Shown here piece by piece: positions 9,587-18,218 of a stretch of 64,000 nucleotides of DNA (position 1 is its first letter; each line of letters starts with the position of its first letter). Where the stretch lies: contig CAZOEO010000017.1 in assembly GCA_964578885.1 (NCBI GenBank), positions 3,935 through 67,934 on the forward strand, read 5' to 3'. This DNA is from CAZRHR01 sp964578885. Its GTDB lineage: Bacteria; Bacteroidota; Bacteroidia; CAIKAF01. Both the position numbers and the translations under genes were made by a program. Below the pieces are notes generated by a model, which was given only the letters and a program-made list of their open reading frames with translations, made no database searches and had not been told where the DNA came from.

Positions 9587-11119
9587 ATGAAAATTTTTCA
9601 CGGCAGTCTTTTTCTAACCAGTGCTTTACTCCTCGCCTCTTGCGGGAAAAAGCAGTACTCTTCCACCACCGGTTGGAATTACAACGAAAAACAAAACGGT
9701 GGTTTTGAGGTGGTTCCCTACATCGAACAAGAAACTGGTCCCGGATTGGTTTTCATCGAAGGGGGTACCTTTGCCATGGGACGGGTAGAACAGGACGTGT
9801 TGTTTGAACACAATAATCCTGTACGCCGCGTTACCGTTTCTTCCTTTTACATGGATGAAGCAGAAGTAACCAACCTGGCTTACTTAGAATATCTACACTG
9901 GCTTAAAAGAGTTTTCGGAGAAGATTATCCGGAGGTTTTGCGTAAAGCTTTACCTGATACTTTGGTATGGCGCTCACAGTTAGGCTTCAACGAACCTTAC
10001 GTGGAAAACTACCTGAGACACCCTGCTTACAATTTTTACCCCGTAGTGGGTGTTACCTGGGTGCAGGCGACCGATTACTGTGCCTGGCGTACCGATCGAG
10101 TAAATGAACAAATTCTGGTGCGTGAGCGTGTCCTGAACCACAACCCCGAAGAACAAATCGGTGAAGAAAACTTCAACACCGAAGCGTATTTGGTAGGGCA
10201 GTATCAGCTTGGATTTAATGATAAAGGTCAGCCGACCAATATTTTTACCGGAGAAGCTCGTATCGTCCGCATGGAAGATGGTATTCTTTTACCACGCTAC
10301 AGACTCCCAACCGAAGCAGAATGGGAATATGCAGCCTTGGCTCTGGTGGGAAATACAGATCCTTCTACCGACCGCGAAATCGTAAAACAACGTCGCTTGT
10401 ATCCATGGAATGGCCACATTGCACGTAACCCGAACGAAAAGTTTAAAGGAGACTTCCTCGCAAACTTCCGTCGTGGCCGTGGTGACTTAATGGGTGGAGC
10501 AGGTCGTCTGAACGACATGGCCGACATCACAGCGCCTGTTTACAAGTACTGGCCCAATGACTTTGGCTTGTACAACATGCCCGGCAACGTGTCTGAATGG
10601 GTAATGGATGTATATCGCCCACTTTCTATGATCGATATGGATGAATTCCGTCCGGTTCGGGGTAACGTGTTCAAAAGAAAACTTCTCGATGCCGATGGTA
10701 TGATTGAAGCCAAAGACTCCTTAGGCCGAATCCAGTACATCGACGTAGATACCAATGCAAATCGGAGAAATTACAGCCGCGCTTCTTACCTCGATGTAAA
10801 AGATGGAGACTATACCTCTTCTATCTATTACGACAACGAAGGATTTCAAGATCCGGCCAAATCCAACGAGCTGATGTATGAATTCGGCGCTACGTCGTTG
10901 ATCAACAACAAAGCCCGTGTGGTCAAAGGTGGAAGCTGGAAAGATGTGGCCTACTGGCTGGTTCCCGGAACACGTCGGTTTATGGATGAAGAAACGCCTG
11001 CCGACTGGATTGGATTCCGATGTGCCATGGACCGCGTGGGATCTCCTATTGGTTTAGGAAAGAATACCCGCTACCAGCATAGAGGTGGTCAGCAATACCG
11101 TAAAGAAGATAAGAGATAA
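9587..11119 (+). CDS. gldJ: gliding motility lipoprotein GldJ (FGE-sulfatase fold)
   Basis: GldJ is an outer-membrane lipoprotein required for gliding and for stability of the GldK ring component of the T9SS. The 510-residue protein has a lipobox ending at Cys19 (LLLASC), then a formylglycine-generating-enzyme-like domain recognisable from GPGLVFIEGGTFAMG (about residues 55-70), YRLPTEAEWEYAALA (about 240) and VVKGGSWKD near the end. Compared with the paralogue GldK, the features ATGW/TGW plus GGF after the lipobox, YLEYLHWLKRVFG and YLRHPAYNFYPVVGV point to GldJ. The enzyme fold is presumed non-catalytic here. It is followed by its own terminator, and murF, which follows gldJ in many flavobacteria, is about 8 kb away. 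Confidence 0.9.
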   Translation: MKIFHGSLFLTSALLLASCGKKQYSSTTGWNYNEKQNGGFEVVPYIEQETGPGLVFIEGGTFAMGRVEQDVLFEHNNPVRRVTVSSFYMDEAEVTNLAYLEYLHWLKRVFGEDYPEVLRKALPDTLVWRSQLGFNEPYVENYLRHPAYNFYPVVGVTWVQATDYCAWRTDRVNEQILVRERVLNHNPEEQIGEENFNTEAYLVGQYQLGFNDKGQPTNIFTGEARIVRMEDGILLPRYRLPTEAEWEYAALALVGNTDPSTDREIVKQRRLYPWNGHIARNPNEKFKGDFLANFRRGRGDLMGGAGRLNDMADITAPVYKYWPNDFGLYNMPGNVSEWVMDVYRPLSMIDMDEFRPVRGNVFKRKLLDADGMIEAKDSLGRIQYIDVDTNANRRNYSRASYLDVKDGDYTSSIYYDNEGFQDPAKSNELMYEFGATSLINNKARVVKGGSWKDVAYWLVPGTRRFMDEETPADWIGFRCAMDRVGSPIGLGKNTRYQHRGGQQYRKEDKR

Positions 11120-11144
11120 GTTTGTTTTTTTTAAGTTCAGAAAG

Positions 11145-11173
11145 AACCGATGCCCAGGCGTCGGTTTTTTTTT
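11145..11173 (+). terminator. Rho-independent terminator of gldJ
   Basis: AACCGATGC pairs with GCGTCGGTT (one G-T pair) around a four-base loop, followed by nine T. It lies 25 bases after the gldJ stop. Confidence 0.85.
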
Positions 11174-11227
11174 GTCCTTTCCTTTCCGGCCATCGAACAA
11201 AAGGCGGAGAACTAGGTTTTTTTTAAG

Positions 11228-12541
11228 ATGACACCAAAGACTGCTTTACTCTGGTTCCGCAACGACTTACGTGTGGAAGACCATCCTGTATTGGCCGGAC
11301 TGCCTTCTGACTTAGCATATCTATTGCCTGTTTATATCATTGATCCGCGTTTGTGGCAACCCGATTTGCTCACGCAGATTCCTAAAGCAGGGCCACATCG
11401 GCTTCAGTTTTTGTTGGAATCTTTGGAAGATTTGAAACGGAACCTTCAGTCCCTCGGTAGCGATTTACTCATTCGGGTGGGACATCCTGAGGAAGTGATT
11501 CCCGCTTTGGCCGAAGTCTGGGATCCGGAAGTCATTTTCTTTGAAAGAGAAATTGCACCTGAAGAACGTGAAGTAGAAGTGCGTCTCATGGATCAGGTAA
11601 AGTCCCGGTGGTTTATTAAAACCTATTTCACCAAATCTCTGATTCATCCTCTGGATTTACCATTTTCCATAACTGCATTGCCGGATGTATTTACCCTGTT
11701 TCGAAAAAAGGTGGAATCTCGATTTCCGGTGCGATCCCTTCTTCCTTTTCCCAATACCTTGCCGCCTCCGCCTTCCATTTTTCCATTCGGGGATGTGCCC
11801 GCATTGTCCGAATTGATAGGTTCCGAGCCTCCTGTCCCTCATCCGCAATCCGCGTTTCCATTCAAAGGAGGTTCCTCGGCTGGAGCGCTTCGATTAAATG
11901 ATTTCATCTGGGAACGTCAACTTTTATCTACCTACAAAACCACCCGAAACGGCCTTTTAGGCGAAGCCTATTCTTCAAAATTGAGTGCCTGGTTGAGTTT
12001 AGGCTGCATTTCTCCGCGAAAAGTGTATGATGAAGTGCGCCGTTTCGAACAAATGCACGGAGCCACAGAGGAAACTTATTGGTTAATCTTCGAACTCCTT
12101 TGGCGCGATTATTTTCGATTTGTGATGATGCGATATGGCGCGGCCCTGTTTCAGAAAGGTGGAATACAGCAAAAATCGCTTTCTCAAAAGTTCGACCAGG
12201 CATTATTTGAGCAATGGAAACGTGGAGAAACCGGCGATGCGTTTATTGATGCTTTCATGCGAGAATTGTGGCATACCGGATTCATGAGTAATCGTGGTCG
12301 CCAGAACGTGGCAAGTTATCTCGTCCACCATTTGGGCGTTGATTGGCGTTGGGGCGCCGCATGGTTCGAATACGCCCTGATTGACTACGATGTCTGTTCC
12401 AATTGGGGAAACTGGGCATATGTGGCAGGCGTAGGGAACGATCCAAGGCCCAATCGGATTTTTCAACCGGAGCGGCAATCCGGAATGTATGACCCTAACG
12501 GCGATTTTCAACGCTGTTGGGCCGCTTATCCCGTTTCATGA
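11228..12541 (+). CDS. DASH-type cryptochrome/photolyase
   Basis: A 437-residue flavoprotein of the cryptochrome-DASH family, which repair cyclobutane pyrimidine dimers (best on single-stranded DNA) and/or act as blue-light sensors. The N-terminal Rossmann domain (residues 1-130, opening with LLWFRNDLRVEDHP) would hold the antenna cofactor. The FAD domain shows FKGGSSAGALRL, YKTTRNGLLGEAYSSKLSAW, TGFMSNRGRQNVASYL and DYDVCSNWGNWAYVAGVGND, the last two being typical DASH signatures. It ends near YDPNGDFQRCW without a long tail. It follows the gldJ terminator. Its stop abuts the stop of the convergent EamA gene (TCATGA). Confidence 0.92.
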   Translation: MTPKTALLWFRNDLRVEDHPVLAGLPSDLAYLLPVYIIDPRLWQPDLLTQIPKAGPHRLQFLLESLEDLKRNLQSLGSDLLIRVGHPEEVIPALAEVWDPEVIFFEREIAPEEREVEVRLMDQVKSRWFIKTYFTKSLIHPLDLPFSITALPDVFTLFRKKVESRFPVRSLLPFPNTLPPPPSIFPFGDVPALSELIGSEPPVPHPQSAFPFKGGSSAGALRLNDFIWERQLLSTYKTTRNGLLGEAYSSKLSAWLSLGCISPRKVYDEVRRFEQMHGATEETYWLIFELLWRDYFRFVMMRYGAALFQKGGIQQKSLSQKFDQALFEQWKRGETGDAFIDAFMRELWHTGFMSNRGRQNVASYLVHHLGVDWRWGAAWFEYALIDYDVCSNWGNWAYVAGVGNDPRPNRIFQPERQSGMYDPNGDFQRCWAAYPVS

Positions 12542-13426
12542 TTTTTGGGTTTTTCTGCTCACGAGATACACACCTGTGAAAATAAGCAATGTGCCCGTAA
12601 TCAGCCAGCCGGTAAGGTGATCTTTACCCAGCCATAAGGCATGCATGCCAGCAATAAGTGGTTGCAGGTAAATAAAAATTGAAACCAGACTTGGATTCAC
12701 ATATTTCAAGGCGAAAATATTGAAGAGGTAGGTGAGACCTGTTACGCCGACCACTATGAAAACCAAATCCCAAAGAATAAAGGTCGGAAAAGTGTGAAAT
12801 GGGGTGTGGATGAGTTGGGTGAAACCAAATGGTAAAACCAGCAACCAGCCCAGGGTAAAAATCCATTTAATTACGGAAAGCGGGCTAAGGCGTTGCATGA
12901 GCGGTTTGGAAATCAGGATGTAAATGGCATATGAAGCGCTGTTGAGCAAAATCATGATATTTCCAAGCATGATTTTTTCTCCGTCCAAGACCAGCGGTCC
13001 TTTTTGAAGGATGAGGAGCAGGGCACCCGAGCTACCGAGCACGACGCCAAGTCCTTTGAGCCAACCAAGTTTTTCCTGTCCGGTGACCCATGCGGCGAGC
13101 AGCACGATAACGGGATTTGTCGTCATGATGACGGCCGCATTGATGGGCGTGCTCAAATTTAATCCGGCAAAAAATAACAACTGGTTGGTGCAGACGCCAA
13201 AAATGGCGCAAAGCCAAAGCCGTCCCCAGTCTTTTTTGTTCACTTTTTCCCGTGGAAAAAAAAGAGACAGGCCCCAAAACATGATGGTAGCTCCGGTAAC
13301 GCGCAAAAGAATGAGACCTTCCGGCAGCATATAGGTGGGCATGACTTCTTTGGACACCACATAGTTTAGTCCGTAGACCATATTCACAAAAACCAAAGCC
13401 ACCCAAGCCAGTGTTTCCTTTTTCAC
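12536..13426 (-). CDS. EamA-family (DMT superfamily) membrane transporter
   Basis: A 296-residue protein with about ten hydrophobic segments in two homologous halves, the layout of the EamA/RhaT drug/metabolite transporter family, which export or import small metabolites. The first half carries the typical GLNYVVSKE start of helix 1 and the second ends with LLIFTGVYLVSRK. The substrate cannot be deduced. The start is a GTG with a perfect TACTTTTG -7 element ending four bases before it, so the mRNA is probably leaderless. Its 3' end overlaps the cryptochrome gene by six bases, tail to tail. Confidence 0.85.
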   Translation of the reverse strand: MKKETLAWVALVFVNMVYGLNYVVSKEVMPTYMLPEGLILLRVTGATIMFWGLSLFFPREKVNKKDWGRLWLCAIFGVCTNQLLFFAGLNLSTPINAAVIMTTNPVIVLLAAWVTGQEKLGWLKGLGVVLGSSGALLLILQKGPLVLDGEKIMLGNIMILLNSASYAIYILISKPLMQRLSPLSVIKWIFTLGWLLVLPFGFTQLIHTPFHTFPTFILWDLVFIVVGVTGLTYLFNIFALKYVNPSLVSIFIYLQPLIAGMHALWLGKDHLTGWLITGTLLIFTGVYLVSRKTQKS

Positions 13427-13430
13427 GCGT

Positions 13431-13438
13431 CAAAAGTA
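13431..13438 (-). promoter_or_regulatory. -7 element TACTTTTG abutting the EamA start
   Basis: Perfect TAnnTTTG match; four bases separate it from the GTG start. A transcript would begin at or next to the start codon. Confidence 0.6.
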
Positions 13439-13523
13439 AGGGCGAAGGGATATATTTTATCTGAAATGCGAACGAATCGCGGGTAAAAAATGTTTAACTG
13501 CCGTAGGATTGTTTAAAAAGACT

Positions 13524-13531
13524 TAATTTTG
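13524..13531 (+). promoter_or_regulatory. -7 element TAATTTTG before the ferredoxin reductase gene
   Basis: Perfect TAnnTTTG match ending six bases before the ATG at 13538. It overlaps the TTG at 13529, which argues against that TTG as the start. Confidence 0.55.
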
Positions 13532-13537
13532 CGCCGC

Positions 13538-14560
13538 ATGCAAGAGATAAAACAACATATAGATACCGATCTTTGTATCATTGGGGCAGGCCCGGTGGGG
13601 CTTTTTGCCGTTTTTGAGGCTGGATTGCTCAAAATGCGCTGTCATTTGGTCGATTATTTACCCCAGGTGGGCGGTCAGTTATCGGAAATTTATCCCAAAA
13701 AACCCATTTACGATATTCCGGGTTATCCTTCCATTTTAGCCGGTGATTTAATTACCAACTTAATGGAGCAGATTGCTCCCTTTCATCCCGGATTCACTTT
13801 GGGTGAACGTGTGGAGCGGTTTGAGCGCATGGAAGACGATTCTTTTAAAGTGTACACATCCGATCATACTTGCGTTTCCTGCAAAGCGGTGGTGATTGCC
13901 GCCGGATTGGGTTGCTTTGAACCCCGGAAACCAGAAGTAGCCAATTTGACTCATTTTGAGGGAAAAGGCGTGTCTTATATGGTACTGGATCCAGAACGTT
14001 TCCGGCGCCGCAGGGTCGTATTGGCCGGTGGTGGTGATTCGGCATTGGACTGGGCCATTTATCTTGCCGAGGTGGCTGATGAATTGTCTTTGGTTCACCG
14101 GAGTGAAACATTTCGGGGTGCCCCCGAAAGTGCTGAAAAAGTGTTTCATCTGGCTAAAGAAGGAAAGATTAGATTGTTGCTCAATGCCAATGTGACCTCC
14201 CTTCAGGGAAATGGAAAGTTAGCGTCTGTAGTGGTGACCGACAATGATGCCAATGAAACCGCTTTGGAGGCAGATGACTTTATCCCACTTTTTGGCCTGA
14301 CACCTAAATTAGGCCCCTTGGCCGATTGGGGATTGAACATCGATAAAAATGCCATCGAGGTAAATGTGGAAGATTATTCCACCAATGTTCCCGGTGTGTA
14401 TGCCATTGGCGACATTAATACGTATCCCGGGAAATTGAAGCTTATTCTTTGTGGTTTCCACGAAGCCGCATTGATGTGCCAAAGTGCCTTTAAAAGGGTG
14501 TATCCACAGCAAAAACTTAGCTTTAAATACACCACGGTGAATGGTGTAAATCCTTTTTAA
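13538..14560 (+). CDS. ferredoxin-NADP+ reductase, thioredoxin-reductase-like type
   Basis: A flavoprotein of 340 residues that moves electrons between NADPH and a ferredoxin. FAD-binding GAGPVG is at residues 16-21, followed by QVGGQLSEIYPKKPIYDIPG, which is typical of the TrxR-like ferredoxin reductases of Bacillus and green sulfur bacteria. The NADP-binding GGGDSALD lies around residue 163, and AIGDINTYPG marks the C-terminal FAD site. There is no CxxC redox disulfide, which separates it from thioredoxin reductase. The ATG at 13538 is chosen over the TTG at 13529 because the latter lies in the promoter element. The stop is two bases before a ferredoxin gene, its likely electron partner. 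Confidence 0.9.
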   Translation: MQEIKQHIDTDLCIIGAGPVGLFAVFEAGLLKMRCHLVDYLPQVGGQLSEIYPKKPIYDIPGYPSILAGDLITNLMEQIAPFHPGFTLGERVERFERMEDDSFKVYTSDHTCVSCKAVVIAAGLGCFEPRKPEVANLTHFEGKGVSYMVLDPERFRRRRVVLAGGGDSALDWAIYLAEVADELSLVHRSETFRGAPESAEKVFHLAKEGKIRLLLNANVTSLQGNGKLASVVVTDNDANETALEADDFIPLFGLTPKLGPLADWGLNIDKNAIEVNVEDYSTNVPGVYAIGDINTYPGKLKLILCGFHEAALMCQSAFKRVYPQQKLSFKYTTVNGVNPF

Positions 14561-14562
14561 TC

Positions 14563-14898
14563 ATGGAAGACGGAATCATTTCCTTTGAGGTGCAGGACGT
14601 GCATGGTAGCTCCTGGAAATTAGAGGCTCCGATAGATATGAGCCTGAGTGTGATGGAAGTGATGAAAGGCGAAGGCGTACCCGTTTTGGCCACATGTGGA
14701 GGCATGGCTCTTTGCGCTACATGCCACGTTCAAGTCTTACACACATCTGAAGCACTGCCTTCTCCTTCCAATGACGAATTGGACATGCTGGAAACTCTAC
14801 CAGTATTAACGTCTACCTCTCGTTTGAGTTGTCAACTTCGGATTTCACCCGCCTTAGACGGAGCGGTACTTAAGTTTTTGGGTGAGGATAATGCCTGA
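14563..14898 (+). CDS. [2Fe-2S] ferredoxin
   Basis: A 111-residue plant/adrenodoxin-type ferredoxin that carries single electrons. The four cluster cysteines are Cys45, Cys51, Cys54 and Cys90, in the pattern CGGMALCATC and, after 35 residues, LSCQL. It begins two bases after the reductase stop, so reductase and ferredoxin form a two-gene electron-transfer unit. The acceptor (for example a hydroxylase or desaturase) is not encoded next to it. Confidence 0.92.
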   Translation: MEDGIISFEVQDVHGSSWKLEAPIDMSLSVMEVMKGEGVPVLATCGGMALCATCHVQVLHTSEALPSPSNDELDMLETLPVLTSTSRLSCQLRISPALDGAVLKFLGEDNA

Positions 14899-14980
14899 AT
14901 GAGAATTCTTTCTCTCCCTTTTTCAATTTTTAGGAACGTTTTGCGTTTTTGTTGTACTTTTAGGATTGAATTTGAACTCT

Positions 14981-15712
14981 ATGCACACGCCTTTTAGGAA
15001 GCAAGCGCTTCAGTTTCTTTTGGTAAGTCTTGTCATACTTACCTCTTGCGCGCCTTATCCTTACGAAAAGCATATTAAAAGTCACCGCATCGATATCTTT
15101 GGCACTCCCACACGCAGCACGCGTCTGATGGTAGATGGAAGATCAAAAGCCGGTTATCAGCCTTATCGCCCGCACACATTAGGCGTTGCTTATCATTATG
15201 TGACCTATTCCGAGCAAGTTATTGCACCCGGTGTAAACGAAAGTCATTCCGGTAGTATCATGGGCGTTGGACTTTTCTATAAGCCCAGATTTAATGTATA
15301 TGAGTTTGGTGAAAGAGGGTCTTTTTCGGTAGAATTGCCAATGTCGCTCATTATTCCTATCATGGCAGATTATTCGGTTCGTTCCGGAAACAACGTGGTG
15401 GGGCGTGAAGCACCCGGGATTTCAGAAATCGGATTTTATTTACCCGCCACATTCAACATGAATTTCGGAAGAGGCGCACAGGAGTTGGTTCGTGGACCAG
15501 GTTTCGGTTTTGGGGCTGGTTATATGATTGCCATGTCACCTGCGACAGACTTTAGAGATAACAACGTGTCCAGTGGTTATGGACCTTTTACCCATGGTCC
15601 TTATGGGAGCGCCGCCTTACGTTTCGGTGCAATGGAGTTGACGGGATTTTATCAATATAGTTTCCGCCATACTTCCCACCATTTTGGTGCGAAGCTCGGT
15701 TTTAGCTTCTAA
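14981..15712 (+). CDS. predicted lipoprotein with outer-membrane beta-strand pattern, unknown function
   Basis: I do not recognise the family. The 243-residue protein has a basic start, a hydrophobic stretch and a lipobox ending at Cys23 (VILTSC), then strands rich in Gly/Phe/Tyr, ending with FGAKLGFSF, a C-terminal phenylalanine typical of outer-membrane barrels. The ATG at 14981 is chosen over the upstream TTG (14966), because it gives a compact lipoprotein signal. A near-match -7 element (TACTTTTA, 14955-14962) precedes it. It overlaps the convergent MFS gene by four bases. Confidence 0.65.
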   Translation: MHTPFRKQALQFLLVSLVILTSCAPYPYEKHIKSHRIDIFGTPTRSTRLMVDGRSKAGYQPYRPHTLGVAYHYVTYSEQVIAPGVNESHSGSIMGVGLFYKPRFNVYEFGERGSFSVELPMSLIIPIMADYSVRSGNNVVGREAPGISEIGFYLPATFNMNFGRGAQELVRGPGFGFGAGYMIAMSPATDFRDNNVSSGYGPFTHGPYGSAALRFGAMELTGFYQYSFRHTSHHFGAKLGFSF

Positions 15713-16929
15713 ACTTTTGTGGTACCATGATTCATTCGCAGGCCCAGCATCACTGCGGCGGCTAGCGTGATGATTCCTACAGCACCAATGCTGGTAGATA
15801 CATTCCAGATATCCGCCAGAAAGCCAGAGACCAGCGCTCCGGCCACATAGCCAATATCTCTCCACCAACGATAGGCACCAAAAGCTTCCGCCCTATGATT
15901 CGGATGGGTTTCCTGTGCAATCACTTTCATAAACGTGGGATAAACGAATGCGGTGCCGAGACCTAAACCCACACTGGCCCAAGCAAAAGCCGTAGCAGAA
16001 TCCGCCACATTGATCCATAAAATGGCCGCACCTTGTAATCCCATACCGGCCACAAGCATTCGTTTCACATTCCATCGATCCGACAAAACTCCTGTAAACA
16101 ATTGACTTAGACCCCAAACCATTGGATAAATGGCCGTGAGTCCACCAATATCAGTTTGCGAAAAGGCCAGTTGTGCCAAAAGAACGGGGAAAAGTCCCCA
16201 CATCATGCCATCATTCAGATTATTAATAAGTCCAGCCCAAGTGACGGCACTCAGATTTTTGTGTCGCAGACTGGTTTCCCAAAATACTGAATGCATGCTT
16301 TGGGCCGTGCTTGTCCGGGCTTCCTGTTGTACATGCGCCTGGGTATCTCGAACCAACCACCACGATAAGCCCAATCCCAACCATGCAATGCCCAGGCCCA
16401 AGTAAAAAGGATAAGGACGCAACCCATATGCTTCGGCCATCCAACTCGTGAGAAAAGCAACCCCACCTACCGCCAGATAACCCGCAGATTCATTGATGCC
16501 CAATGCCAAACCCCTGTTTTTTTCACCTACTAAGTCGATTTTCATGACCACGGTACTGCTCCATGTAAGTCCTTGACTGATACCAAGTAACAGGTTGGCG
16601 ATGCCAATTTGGTACCAGTGATCTGCAAAAATGAAAATCAGGGGAACAGGTAGCGCGACAATCCAGCCCATGACCAGCAAACGTTTTCTCCCCAGGATGT
16701 TGGCCCACTTGCCACTCATATAATTGGCGAAGGCCTTGCTTAAACCAAAGACAGCAATAAAAGACAACATGGCAGTATGTGCATCCAAGTGAAATTCCTG
16801 AGAAGCCAGAGCTGGCATGAGACTTCTTTCTAAACCAATCATCCCACCCACCAAACCATTAATGAGTACCAACCATAAAAATTGAACCCAATTCTCCCGT
16901 AGGCCTAATGTGATCTTTTCATTTCGCAT
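15709..16929 (-). CDS. major facilitator superfamily transporter
   Basis: A 406-residue inner-membrane protein with about twelve hydrophobic helices in two halves and the MFS loop 2-3 signature (KWANILGRKRLLVMG, about residues 73-87) repeated in weaker form in the second half (GVLSDRWNVKRMLV). The family exports or imports small solutes by proton coupling; the substrate cannot be told. A CAACTTTG element ends four bases before the start codon, one mismatch from the -7 consensus. Confidence 0.85.
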   Translation of the reverse strand: MRNEKITLGLRENWVQFLWLVLINGLVGGMIGLERSLMPALASQEFHLDAHTAMLSFIAVFGLSKAFANYMSGKWANILGRKRLLVMGWIVALPVPLIFIFADHWYQIGIANLLLGISQGLTWSSTVVMKIDLVGEKNRGLALGINESAGYLAVGGVAFLTSWMAEAYGLRPYPFYLGLGIAWLGLGLSWWLVRDTQAHVQQEARTSTAQSMHSVFWETSLRHKNLSAVTWAGLINNLNDGMMWGLFPVLLAQLAFSQTDIGGLTAIYPMVWGLSQLFTGVLSDRWNVKRMLVAGMGLQGAAILWINVADSATAFAWASVGLGLGTAFVYPTFMKVIAQETHPNHRAEAFGAYRWWRDIGYVAGALVSGFLADIWNVSTSIGAVGIITLAAAVMLGLRMNHGTTKV

Positions 16930-16973
16930 GGTTCAAAGTTGCCGTATAAAAATAGTTACATTGGTGATGATTC

Positions 16974-18218
16974 TCACCGAGGCGTACTGTTTTCATGTTG
17001 AGGCGCAAGGATGGCATGCAAAAGAATCAGTGCCATTCCATCCAATCCGTTGAATCGGCAGTCCTTTTCCCAGTGCACTCCTGCATTCCGGTCAGGATGA
17101 AACCAACGATTTTCTCCACGCCAGCCTATTGGTGAAGCCTCGGTCAAATAATTCGGTCCTTCTTCCGGAATGGTGTTGATCAGAGAATCTAAGGTGTTCC
17201 AAAGGGGAAATAGCCCCGTTTTACTGTTTTTCCACCAGGCCGAAGCCGGAAAAATTTCCATTTGGGCAGATTTCGCTAAAATCAGAGATCTTGGATTAAA
17301 TCTTTTTTCAAAGCTGCATAAAACCAGTTGCATCGCCGTATTTACTTCATGATGCAAGGGCGTTTCAGGAAGGTAGGGCAATGCCATTAAACCCTTCCAA
17401 AGCAGCCATTGTGCGATAGCCGTTGCAGGTGTTTGGGGATCAGATGTATGGGGCATCATGGGCCAGGCCCAAAACCACATTTGAGAACCAAGACGCACTT
17501 TTTTTTCGTGCAAATCCAAAATCCGCCAGTCGTGGGATTGCGCTCTGTCTAGCAACCGTTTAATCCAAAAATTGGCTTTATGGGACAATGATATGGTGTC
17601 GCCGGGTAAAACGAGGTGTTCTCCAGCAGCGTGCCTTACAGCATCCAGTCCCCAAATCAAATAAATCAATTGGTCCTGGCTCATGGCGTTTTGCCGACCC
17701 TGAAAGGAATCACAAAGCCATTGACTTTTTACGCATCCCTTTTTTTTCCAGCGGGTTAAAGTGGAGAATTGGGCATCGTCCCGGGCCAGAAATCCCGGAG
17801 AAGCGGGAGCCTGATGCTGGTTTGCTGCTACATCTTCGAGGCGCACCAAGGCCTGAAAACCAGAAGCCAATACGGTCAGGGTAGAGGAGATATCTTCCCC
17901 GTGCTTTCTCAAATAATCCAGTTCTACTGCAAACGTGAAAAAATGAAAGCCCAGGTGTACCGTTCCGTCCGACCATTCCCAAAGATTTGCTCCTGAAGCA
18001 GGCATGGCTGCCGGGCAGGTTTGTTGCACGTAGTACGCATGTCCACAGGCTTTTTCCCTAATTCTGGCTACGGGAATACCTCCGCCGGACAAACTGTCTG
18101 AAAGGAAAAAGTCTTCCAGGTAGCGGCTACGAAGCTTTTCATAACGGGCTGGAAACGAATGACTATAAATCGGCAGTACGACCCCGAAAATCAGCAGCCA
18201 CTGGACTAGCTTCGCCAT
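16974..18218 (-). CDS. secreted protein of unknown function, possible alpha/alpha-toroid fold
   Basis: I do not recognise the family with certainty. The 414-residue protein starts with a signal peptide (residues 1-20) and has no lipobox. It is rich in tryptophan and helical segments, with a GFLARDD motif and a Q(D)QLIYLIWGL motif about 50 residues later. Such spaced motifs occur in secreted proteins with an alpha/alpha-toroid fold (several glycosidase and lyase families), but no catalytic residues can be assigned. The start overlaps the end of queA by 13 bases, so it is translated from the queA transcript. The linkage to a tRNA-modification gene looks positional rather than functional. Confidence 0.55.
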   Translation of the reverse strand: MAKLVQWLLIFGVVLPIYSHSFPARYEKLRSRYLEDFFLSDSLSGGGIPVARIREKACGHAYYVQQTCPAAMPASGANLWEWSDGTVHLGFHFFTFAVELDYLRKHGEDISSTLTVLASGFQALVRLEDVAANQHQAPASPGFLARDDAQFSTLTRWKKKGCVKSQWLCDSFQGRQNAMSQDQLIYLIWGLDAVRHAAGEHLVLPGDTISLSHKANFWIKRLLDRAQSHDWRILDLHEKKVRLGSQMWFWAWPMMPHTSDPQTPATAIAQWLLWKGLMALPYLPETPLHHEVNTAMQLVLCSFEKRFNPRSLILAKSAQMEIFPASAWWKNSKTGLFPLWNTLDSLINTIPEEGPNYLTEASPIGWRGENRWFHPDRNAGVHWEKDCRFNGLDGMALILLHAILAPQHENSTPR

